Positions 21,863 through 31,837 of a stretch of 64,000 nt of DNA are shown piece after piece. The stretch comes from Ophiosphaerella korrae. Lineage: Eukaryota > Ascomycota > Dothideomycetes > Pleosporales > Phaeosphaeriaceae. Every line of letters begins with the position of its first letter. Positions within the stretch are counted from its first letter, which is position 1. The DNA lies in NCBI GenBank assembly GCA_028456385.1, contig JALNQF010000143.1, forward strand, positions 18,501 through 82,500, given 5' to 3'. The notes below the pieces were generated by a model. The model was not told where the DNA came from and did no database searches. It saw only the letters and a program-made list of their open reading frames with translations. A program made the position numbers and the translations under genes.

Positions 21863-23268
21863 TGTGAAATATATTGCACCTCAGTTGCCAGTCTGATACT
21901 CGATAAATTTCTGAGGAAACAAAGGGCTCCTTATTCTGCTCTCTTCATATCGCCTCAACATGACCCTCACATGGAACATGGGCATACGTAGTCCTATGAT
22001 GTTCAATGCTACCTAAATTCTGACTGATGGCTGGCTACTTGCATCGTGAACGGCAAATTCTTGCCTTTTCCATATAAGTGGACTACTTGTTTCACCCGTG
22101 GTCGCCGTCCGAATTACACCGATACCTGGGGGAGACTCTTGGCTGCGTATGAAGGGCCACGGATCACACCGATACTTGGGGGAGACTCTTAGCTGCGTCT
22201 GAAGGACCACGGATCTGAGTCTTGGATCATCAACTCTCCAACAAATCATAAGATGAATGATCAGTTTTTAAACTTGTATCTGGAGCTTCGATCTTACCTG
22301 GGCACGATCGCCTGTTGCTGGACTTGGATACATCAACCAGGTCTCACGATCGCTTAGCTAGGATATACTGCAGCAGTGGAGCCTTGAGTTGCTAGATCAT
22401 TATATTAAAAATCGTTCCAATGTAACGTTGTAGATTCTTACTGCATCGAATCCATATTTGATGTTTGTCAACGGGATTAGATTGATAGACTACACACCCA
22501 GCCAAACAGCTCAACACACGGCCCTCTACACCGAGAAAAGTCTCTCCGCACTTCTGGAACGTTTTAATGAGCCAATAGAGTTTTGTCTTGGACAATGGCC
22601 TCCATTTAGAGAGGTTCATGATACACATACAGCATTCAAGAGGTAGATACATTTGGATCTCATGAATAAAGAGACTTGGTGAATACATCTTTGACCATGT
22701 AATTCAGTATCATGTCCTAGATTTCCCACGTTGTTCTTTGGCCAAGGACTGATTTCGAAACTATGTATTACCTCCCCGGCACAGCGTATCGGGTACAAGT
22801 CATGACTCCCTGTAGCTACATGTAGTTTTATGTGAGTGTTTGAAGCAGGTGCAACCGGAAAATGACAGTCAATAAAGTGCTACTTTCCCATTACTAGACT
22901 GGTACGGTGGGTCGACGTCGGTCGTTGCTACGTGACACCGCCCAGCATGTCGTTTCACTCACAATTCTTTGTAGTTACAGGCCGTGCCTTCGAACAAGAT
23001 GCAACGGAGAAGGTGAGTTATCTTTCACGCTGTTGACTCGTAGTAAGGACCGATTCACGATCACGCGATAACACCCAACTTAGTATGGTACTTGTAGCTC
23101 ACTGTATAGTCCGCATTCAATTAGACCGAAGTGCAGCCACAGTTGTCATTTTTTAGTTGCGGTGATCTTGAAGGTAAATCCGTTCGTCCTCAGAAAAATT
23201 TGACTAGTGTCCATACCTCGCATATCAAACAGGCTCATTCATCCACCATTTCACACACAATTATTGTG
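21863..23268. promoter_or_regulatory. Divergent promoter region between the second and third P450 genes
   Basis: About 1.4 kb without a gene. It contains the tandem 50-bp duplication at 22116-22215 and, near 22,905-22,950, a GC-rich island with CGG and CCG triplets. It should drive both P450 genes. Confidence 0.5.
22116..22215. repeat. Tandem duplication of a 50-bp unit
   Basis: Units 22116-22165 and 22166-22215 differ at four of 50 positions, three of them C/T or G/A transitions. Each unit starts ACACCGATAC and ends CCACGGATC. The junction creates CGG-N6-CCG at 22160-22171, the half-site arrangement bound by Ppr1-type Zn2Cys6 regulators. Confidence 0.85.
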
Positions 23269-24997
23269 ATGTCACAGTTCGTCAAAGAGCTGAATTTTGA
23301 GTTTTTGAGGTGGAAAAACTCTAATTCTCATCCGTTGGCTTCGTCTATGACATCGCTTTTTGATTCTGAGTTGCGTTTCCTACTGGCATTCTTTGGCGCC
23401 ATTGCACTACTCTACACATGGAGAAGAACTAGGAAGACTGAAGTCCTCCTGCCAGCATATGTGCCTTTAGAAATCGCGATCACTGCAGCCTGTATTTCTG
23501 CAGGCGGTATCGCACGAAAGTTCCGGTACGAACAGCGATGCCTTATGGAAAGTCAAATAAAGCAATATCTCACAACATGTATTTAGTTTATCATTTCGAA
23601 AATATGGTGGCTCCTTATTCGGAATTTCTATGAAACACCAGGTCCTTTGCAATGTGCAGAACATTGACAAGCTTCTTTCACAGCCGAACCATACGCTCGA
23701 CAATCACCCGGTCGATTGGACGATGTACAAAAGGGTCTTTGGAGCATCGAAACTTGAGGACTTGCAAGAGAAGCTCATATGTGCCAGGAAGGAGCTTTTC
23801 AGTTCTGTTGAACGTGGCTTCCTGAGCGAACAAGGTGCCTCTTCTGCGGTTATCCGTGCAATCATCCCTAAGAAGGCTGGAATTCTGGTCAATTTCACAA
23901 CGAGCGAAAAAGATCTAAAGCTTTGGGAGCGCTCTTCAGATGTTAAATTGGTCCAGCCGGATACTGTGCAAGCAAACTTGGCAACTCTCATGAGAGATTT
24001 CGGCGCATGTATTGCCATCCCATTATTGTATGGTCACGATTTCCTGGAAAGGTATCCTCAATGCCTTACAGATCTATGGCAATTCGACCACGATAGTTTT
24101 CCTCTCCTTTTGCTAGGTATCCCGACTTGGATGCCTCTAAAGCCTTTCAAAGAGGGTCTCTCAGCACGTTCACGAATCATCCAAGAAGTTGAGGCTCTTT
24201 ATAAGCGCATTGATCAGTATCAAAAAGGTATCCTTGTGGAACATGGCGCCGACATGAGCGATGTATCTCAAGTGGCTCTAGCCCGCAATACTGCGTTTCA
24301 TAAGTACAAATTCTCTCCTCAGCATTGCGGAATTACTGATTTCGCTCTTCTCTGGGGTCAAAATGGGAACACGCAGCCCATAATATTTTGGTTCACCTTA
24401 TTCATCTACAGTACGCCTGGCCTCCTTTCTGCTCTTCGTGAGGAGATAGCGCCTCACATCGACGTTGTTGACAACGAAATAACTTCATTTTCATATGACG
24501 CCATTTACAATGAAAGCCCCCTCTTAAAATCGACACTCTATGAAACTTTCCGAAAAGTTAATGACCCTACATCACTTCGCTACGTAGCACGGGCAATGAC
24601 CATTCCAGATGGTGCACACGAGCACAAGATCCAAGCCGGTACATGGATATCAGTCCCACATCACGCGGTTCAGAGCGATGCGACAATATTCCCATCCCCT
24701 GATTCATTTACAGCAGATAGATTCATCGAGATAGACCAGGCTACAGGTAGAAGGGTTGCTCGATATGGTAGGCTCAAACCTTGGGGCGCTGGCATTGGTA
24801 TGTGTAAGGGCAGGACGTTTGCCGAGAAGGAAATTCTCTGCGTTGGGGCAGCGGTAATTAGCCTTTGGGACATTCAGCCAGCAGACGACGGTACTTGGAA
24901 AATTCCAGAAATGAGACCTGGCACAGGGGTAAGGCGACCTGCACAAGACGTAAGAGTTAGTATCAAGAAGAGAGCGCAACATCACCATGTCGGATGA
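23269..24997 (+). CDS. Cytochrome P450 monooxygenase, CYP7/CYP8-like fungal class
   Basis: Exons 23269-23525 and 23587-24997 give 555 residues; the intron (GTACGA..TTTAG) restores RKFRLSFRKYGGSLFGIS. An ATG 46 codons further upstream is also in frame, but 23269 has the better position in front of the anchor (FLLAFFGAIALLYTW). The I-helix WGQNGNTQPIIFWF lacks the acid-alcohol pair and has the GNT-P-FW pattern of CYP7/CYP8 enzymes. ExxR is YETFR, and the haem loop PWGAGIGMCKG keeps Cys. In animals this class hydroxylates sterols at C7 or isomerises endoperoxides; in fungi the substrates vary, so none is assigned. The basic C-terminus ends KKRAQHHHVG. No disabling change is seen. Confidence 0.9.
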
Positions 24998-25195
24998 AAA
25001 CAACCCAAGCAAAGCCAATAATAAAACTTATTCTAGTAACTCTTGCTGCAGCTCCTGAATAGCACGTCGCATGGAAGTAACACAACAAAATTTAGCAAAG
25101 AAAACACATTCTAGTAACGTCTATTGTACCAGCTGAAAATGGAACCGAGCTTGAGAAGTCGACCCTGTGACCTTTTTCGTGCGACGGAAATACAA

Positions 25196-27213
25196 TCAAT
25201 CCAGGTGCATCGTGTTGAACAAGCGATTTCCGGTGTCGGTAGTGCGGCAGCTAGTGAACTCGTTGTCAGAAATGCGGAGAGCAACTGCACTAAAACTCCT
25301 ACGATGGCCAAGTTTCTCAATGATGCCTTCGCACACGGACTTGTCCTGGACAACGCCAGCAACTACTACAATACGAATAGTAACACGGAGCTTTCAAATG
25401 GCTTCTACAAGCTCCAATATTGACTTACCGCTGTTGACGACCGAATCAACCAGCACCGCGGTACTCTGACCCTTTAGATGATAGAGTTTGACGTCTTCAG
25501 AGCCAGAAGCATGTATAAATATTGCAAGCGAAAGTGCGTCGCTGGCACCGAGCGCCACCCCGTATGAGCGCCACAATTGATGTTTGCTTCTCGTGGCGAA
25601 GTCGGTGCCCATCCACGTCATGGCCCTGGGCGTGGCGTACCGGGGTCTCTTCAAGGCCAACTATGTTAGACAAGTACTCCATAGCTAAATACCGCCCAAT
25701 GTGCGCATGCGATTTTCTTAGGGTTGCGTCAATTATGTTTGCATCTCGCGTCAGCGCCATAAGTAATTTACCACGCTCTTCTCGGTAGCATGACAAATTT
25801 GAAGCAACAGATAGCAGAAAACGGAGTCAAAAAAAATCAAAAATCAAGCTGCGTGAGCTGAATTAGTGGAAGCCTAGTAGCCTCTAACCGAAATGTAGAT
25901 TTGCTAGGAAGTAGGGTTTGACGTGCTTGAAGACCGTTCTCTATGGCCGTTGTCAAGAAAGCATTCATCGATTTGCTTCTGGATTCCTCCTCCCCGGCCA
26001 CCACGACGGCATGATTGGCCTTGCAAAGCATACCCATACCCATACCCAGTAGAATGTCTCCGAATACACAGACATACAAATGGTAGACGTTTTGCAAGTG
26101 ATCAACCAGAGCAGCTTTTGCGCCAGGAGTAGCAACGATACCAGCTTCGATGCGTCCTCCGCCGATCACACTTACCTTTTCAGATAAACCCTCTAGCCCT
26201 AGCGCCTTTTCCCAGATTCATCGCAACTCAGAAGTGATTACCATGGCACCAACATGCTCTTGTTCGGCTGCGGCATGGAGTAACGACACGAATTCTGGGT
26301 GCATCATCACCTCTGCAGATACCTTGTACAAAGCGCATCATACTCTTGGTCATCGGTAGCCTCTTCATAGAGCAAGATCACTTGACGAAATGAATTGTGA
26401 GAATTGCGCAGAGGACCACCAAAAAGTGCTTTCAGTGGGTCATTTTCGCTCCTTCTTCCAGAATATATTACCAGTGTCCACTGCGGTCAGCGTCTTATCC
26501 GCATCCATAACCATTACGGTCTCGCGCTAGGTTTGGCCGGCGATAATCGCATCTAACCTGCTTTGGCCCCAGGGTAGATAGTCTTGTTTGTTGTCACGCC
26601 GGAAATCCCGCAATAGCGTCGAAACCGTCTTTTGAACCGATTCAGGGTCTGGTGGTGATATGGGCAAGTGTATAGGGAAGGATAAAATGTCGTTTTGACG
26701 ATAGAGGGCTTTCAGCTTACCCATTTCTACTTTTTGCCATTTAGCAAGATGAGCAACGGATGTAGGTGATCGGCTTCTTGTGGTATCATCTTGACGACAC
26801 TGCGCGATGACACTAGCAGGAGTATCCAGGTAGAGTACGTGCGTAAATATGTTAAGGCCATGTTGAGTACACATCGCATCCCCTGCCCCATCACCTTCTC
26901 GCTAGAACGTGTAATAGGTAATGATAACTCCCGCTTTTTTGCTTTCGGTGCAGTCGCTCCCAATCTTCTCGATAGCAGCTATACGCTATTGTCTCTGTTC
27001 CTTCTGCGCCAACTGCTGAAGTGCGCCCAGTCCGTCCTTGACGATGAGTCAATCACTTCAGGTCCTTCGAAGAATGTAGGCTTGACTGTACCGAGCTCTT
27101 GCATGAGCTCCTTTAGTAGAGTTGTTTTCTAGCGCCTGGGAGACCATACATCACAGCAACTACTGCCCTGTTGGAGGTGGGTGCGAGGCTTCCAGTGGCT
27201 GAGGACTTGTCAT
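25196..27213 (-). pseudogene. Decayed P-loop kinase / HAD / uracil phosphoribosyltransferase-like fusion gene
   Basis: Reading the minus strand in shifting frames recovers, in order: a Walker A-like GLPGARK-TTLL after VVAVMY near 27,150; a kinase body (GLNIFTHVLYLDTPASVIAQCRQDDT, 26874-26527); a HAD start VMVMDADKTLTAVDTG near 26,510; a HAD end with GGGRIEAGIVAT and SRSKSMNAFLTTAIENGL (26169-25837); and a phosphoribosyltransferase region with ETPVRHAQGH, VDSVVNSGKS and SDNEFTSCRTTDTGNRLFN ending MHLD. This is the three-part protein common in filamentous fungi. In-frame stops and frame changes occur in every part, beginning beside the Walker A motif, so the gene is dead. Limits are approximate. 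Confidence 0.85.
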
Positions 27214-27432
27214 TTTTGCCTTAGCACTCCAGTCTTACCAGAGCTGCCGCTCTTTTCACGTGATTATATCTGTTCACTTCACCGTGAATTTGCTCTAGGC
27301 AGCAATCTTCACAAGCCCCTGTCAGCACACGTGACTACTAGTAAATAGAATTTTGAAAAATGAAGCCTCCTAACCACATACTTCCCTACCACCACTTACA
27401 AATACCGATGGCCTCAAGAGGTGCCAGTATCC

Positions 27433-29747
27433 ATGAAGGCTGCGCCCGAGATGGCATATAGGAAGATTGGCGATCTTGCCTTGTTAGACAAGATCGACAA
27501 ACTCTTCGTTTGCAATGTGGGCGAATACATAGATCTTTCTCAACTGGTCGTCGTTGGTGATCAGTCTAGCGGAAAGAGTTCTGTGTTAGAAGGTTTGACG
27601 CGACTTCCTTTTCCCCGCGACAGCGGATTGTGCACAAAATTCGCCACACAAATTACCTTTCGAAGGGCGACCAGCTATTCAATCAAGGTCTCCATCCAGC
27701 CTAGCCCAGATACCACTAAAGAACACCAAGAGCGCATGAAGAGATGGATTAAATCTGATATTGAACAGCTTGATGCGGTTTCCTTTGGGAAAATTATGAG
27801 CGAAGTGAGTTGATCGTTAGGAATGAAAAGGTGTCACTTTTAAAGGTCACCCTAGGTCCATACCGTGATGGGGTTGTCCAACGACGAAGCTCAATCATCT
27901 GACCTTCAGAAGACGTTCTCCAATGACGTCCTTCGCCTCGAAATCTGTGGCCCAGATGAAGCTCATCTTAGCATCATCGATGTTCCTGGCATCTTCAGAA
28001 CTACTACCACTGGTGTTACGACCACCGCGGATAAGGAGCTTGTCAGGATTATGGTGGAAACTACATGAGAAACACAAGAACAGTCATGCTTGCAGTTTTT
28101 CCTGCTAATGCCGACCCTGCTACGCAGGAGATCTTGGAGATGGCAAAGGAAGTCGATCTTGGCCTTCATCGCACAATCGGCGTGTTGACAAAGCCAGATC
28201 TCGTCGTCAAGGGCGCGGAACGTAAGGTTATGGAAATGATTGAAGGAAATAGCTTGGAGGTCCAGCTAGACTGTAGTATCGTTCGCAACCCAGGGCAGCA
28301 ACAACTTGATGACTCTACGATGGACCGAATAACACTCGAAGAAAGATTCTTCAAATGTACAGTTCCTTGGAAGTCGCTACCCCAAGAGCGTAGAGGTATC
28401 GATTCACTCAGGATCCGTTTAGAAGACGTCTTCACCCAACATATTCGTCGCGAATTTCCAAAGGTCAGTTTGCTTAGAAAGACTTACTTTCATCTCTAAC
28501 TGTGCTAGCCAGGTCAAAGCCGAGATTAGCAAGAAGTTGAGCGCGTGCAAAAACATTATGGCTTCAATTGGCGCGGAACGAGATACTGCAGATGGTCGGG
28601 TTAGGTACCTGCATGATCTTGCGATCAAGTTCCAGCGACTTGTAGACCTTTCCATCAGAGCAGATTATGGAGCCGATCCTCTCTTCGACGCTATTGCTGA
28701 TCTTCGACTAGCCGCACTTCTCATCAACGGCTATGAGGGGTTTGCTAAAGACCTTCAAGAGTTCGGCCACCAATTTCAATTCCAAAAAGAAGTCTACTGC
28801 GGTAAAAATCAACCCGCTTCGTCACCTAAAGATCTTAAGGCTAAAAGTGGAAAGAAAAATGAACAAAATGCTAGTACCAGGCATGTCACGACTGAAATCT
28901 GCTAGACGAGATTCTCTATAAGAACGTCGACATTCCGAGCCCATCAAAACTCCCGATCTTTGAATATTTAGATGAACTGTACAGGAAGTCTCGAGGCTTT
29001 GAGCTTGGCACTTTCAACTCCAACATTCTAACGGTAGCGATGCGACAACAGTCGAGCAAATGGCAAGCAATATCTTATGATTACACCAACAATGCAGTTG
29101 CACTCGTTCACAACTTCATCATTAAGTCACTGCAGGCACTCTCTGGCGATGAGAAGTTATCGGAGAAGCTATCAAGCTTGCTTCTAGATGAACTACTCGA
29201 TAGGTATAAGAAGAGCTTGACTCATACCGAGTTCCTGCTCAATGTAGAGCTTTCATCAATGCCCATGACATTAAACTACTACTCCAATGACAGCCTTGAG
29301 AAATGGTCAGTAAGTCATATCATGCTACTTTGTTTTATTGCTAACTAATTATGGCCTAGTCGTCAGCAGTGTTTGAAGACTGCCATGATGTCCGTTGCTA
29401 CACCAGACAGTCGATCAAGACGCGTTGTCCCCATTGATTGTATCATGCGAAATAATCCCATGAACAATGCGGATCATGCTATCCGTAATATTCATGATAT
29501 CTTGTGTGCTTACTATAAGGCTACACGCAAGCGTTTCACCGACAATGTGTACATGCATGCCGCTGGCTATCATCTAATTCATGGCCCGGATACACCACTC
29601 AAGTTCTTCTCTTCCAAGTTTGTCTTAAGTCTCACTCATGAACAGCTCCAGGAAGTTGCTGGCGAAGACCCTAGTCTGAGGCGGAAGCGAGCCCAGTTAA
29701 GAAAAGAGATTCAGGATCTGGAGGCCGGAAGGAAGATTCTCATGTGA
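27433..29747 (+). pseudogene. Mx-type dynamin-like GTPase with a one-base frameshift
   Basis: Segments 27433-27804, 27856-28463, 28513-28801, 28906-29305 and 29360-29747 read as one dynamin-family protein of about 685 residues. G1 is GDQSSGKSS, G3 DVPG and G4 TKPD, with LPFPRDSGLCTKFATQI as switch I. The stalk includes SRGFELGTFNSNIL, and the C-terminus is a GTPase-effector-like helix ending EIQDLEAGRKILM. At 28,058-28,060 one base is missing from an A run: the upstream frame ends LVRIMVETT-stop, and the next frame continues NYMRNTRTVMLAV, which is the expected sequence. No intron can fit there. One extra base makes the whole sum divisible by three. It is a fresh pseudogene or an assembly error. 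The 28802-28905 intron is the least certain. Confidence 0.8.
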
Positions 29748-31162
29748 AATTTAGGATAACGAGAGTTTAAGTCAAGGGTGGAGATGCACACTATGCCGGA
29801 CTCTCTTATTTCCTTAGAAGCTGGCATACATGGTAGCGACTGGAAAAGCATATTCAAAGTTTCTTCAAAGGTTCCAAAATATCCAGGTAGAAAATCAAGC
29901 TCAGACTCAAACTTCAGTGGCGCATGTAGCCAATCCCAATCCTAATCCAATATACAGGGATGATTGTTAATAGTGTTAAAGACGCAGGCTAGCCTAGAAA
30001 TGACTCTATTTCCAACCCGGCTGAATGGGCTGCATCTGCATCTGCATCGAAGCGCCTGGATGGCTAACCTGAATTAACCTCCCATACACTTTTATGCCTC
30101 GTCACATGAATAAGTTCGTATTACGTAAATTGCCTTAAAATATAGAAACCGCTTACTTGGTTCATCTGAACTCTTTGAAATTCCAGGCTTACTATCACAT
30201 AAGACATCTTTACGAGTGAAGGCTTTGTTGTATCATTACTGGTCACAAGTAAAAGGGTCTAGTAAAGCAAAATCTCGAGGCAGGGATCTGACGCCTAGGA
30301 TGCATTCAATCTACTTGAAATAGTTTGGGCTGATTCCAGATTCTGTATTACTGTTTTCGTCGGCCCCTAAAATCTTGATGAAGGCTCACTGCAATGGTGC
30401 TCAATTTCGCGAAGCAGCAAATGATACTTCATTTTCATGGCATGGAAAGCTAGACAAATTATGATTTGATGCAAAGTGAGTTGTACGATGGAGCTAGACT
30501 AAAGCTAATTCGGCAGGCAGGGCTGAGTTACACTACCATCGCGCCCCACGATCTCGTTATTGGCCGTCTATTTATTCCCAGCCCTTTGCTCAGCGAGCTG
30601 AAATCTTTGTAATATTTCCGCCTCATCGTCCACTGCTTCCCCTAGAATAATACCACCGAACCGCCGTGCGTGGTGAAAAATGGAAAAAGATAATTTAAAG
30701 TACCGGTACTCAACCTGCAGCACCCAATAGGCGTAAGGTGAAGTACCATGTACATGAACCTCAGAGGACAGCAGCCTAGCTTAACAGGAACAACCGGTCA
30801 GCAATACGGGTTCATAGCTTCATAATAAATTTCACATTCAGCTGTGGCTTCATAATACCTTTGTCATGGATGGATCATGAATAAATCTAGGGAGGCAAAT
30901 AATTTAGGAGTGCTTACGCTATCAGCAACCACCAACAAGGGAATTGCAGTCACAGCCCCAACACCAACACCACACTTGATCCGTAAGGATTCTTCAAAGC
31001 AAAAATGCCTCCGACTATTTTGCCTCGCCGTGTATATAAAGGTCCATGATACCTGCCATTAATCCGCACCACACAAGAACTCAGTCACTTCATCCACAGT
31101 TCCAAACACCTTCTCTACACTTGCAAACAATTCCCACCTACCACCCAAACTCATTTTTCAAA
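29748..31162. other. Gene-poor region before the small secreted protein gene
   Basis: About 1.4 kb with short open frames only. TGCATC is repeated three times near 30,030-30,050. The last 140 bases carry the promoter of the downstream gene. I see no other signal. Confidence 0.5.
31030..31038 (+). promoter_or_regulatory. TATA box of the small secreted protein gene
   Basis: GTATATAAAGG lies about 125 bases upstream of the start codon at 31163, leaving a leader of roughly 95 bases that is C/A-rich (CACACAAG, CCACCCAAAC). This is a strong TATA match, typical of highly regulated fungal genes. Confidence 0.65.
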
Positions 31163-31516
31163 ATGCGCTTCACACCCGTCTCCGCCCTTGCGACTGTCCT
31201 CGCCCTGACAACCCAAACTTCGGCTTTCGTCATGGACATCTACGACTCCACCGACTGCTCTGGTGGCAGCCGCTCCGTTAACGTGTGGGACAACACCTGC
31301 GCAGCGTGGATGGGCGGCTTCAAGTCCTTCCGGCCCAATACTTACGGCGGCAACCACCAGAAGGCGTACTTCTTTATTCCAGGAAACTGCGGGGACCTCA
31401 CGTCCGCAGTGAATGTGCACTGGGTTGATGGCGGTGATGGCGGCTTCCAGAATGGGGTTTGTTATGGGATTGATGGGGGTCGGTCAGCGAATGCGGTTGC
31501 GTCTTATCGGGGTTGA
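31163..31516 (+). CDS. Small secreted protein with four cysteines, candidate effector
   Basis: Single exon of 117 residues; ATG in good context (TTCAAAATGC). Residues 1-21 (MRFTPVSALATVLALTTQTSA) are a clear signal peptide with AxA-type cleavage before FVMDIYDST. The mature part of about 96 residues has four Cys (DCSGG, NTCAA, GNCGD, GVCYG), enough for two disulfides, and is rich in Gly, Asn and aromatic residues (FKSFRPNTYGGNHQKAYFFIP). The spacing and YDSTDCSGG-type start recall small secreted beta-sandwich or gamma-crystallin-like fungal proteins, but this is only an impression. Expected in the cell wall or apoplast. Role unknown. Confidence 0.88.
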   Translation: MRFTPVSALATVLALTTQTSAFVMDIYDSTDCSGGSRSVNVWDNTCAAWMGGFKSFRPNTYGGNHQKAYFFIPGNCGDLTSAVNVHWVDGGDGGFQNGVCYGIDGGRSANAVASYRG

Positions 31517-31837
31517 AGGAGAGGAAGGGGAGAAATGAAGGAGAAGGGGTGGAGCTCGGTGGAGTTGCGAAGTATGCTGATCCAGTCGTTACATGCAAAA
31601 TTTAGGTAGAAAACAACTTCGGTTGAGAATTGTGCGTTTTATATGTGACTTCAAGCTATGAGAAAGTAACCATGTCGGTTGGAAATACCTGCAATACACC
31701 TACCACCATCCCATCCTATCCTATCCCATCTATCCCCACCAAAAGCAACCATCTATACACATCTATCCACATCTCAACATCACGCACACCCCACACCTAC
31801 ACTTTTCCAACCTTACTCTCACCTCACTCACACCCTC
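31517..31837. other. 3' flank region between converging genes
   Basis: The plus strand switches from G-rich to C/A-rich near 31,680. CCATCCTATCC-type repeats occur at 31,707-31,735. Presumed 3' UTRs of the two converging genes; no gene seen. Confidence 0.5.
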
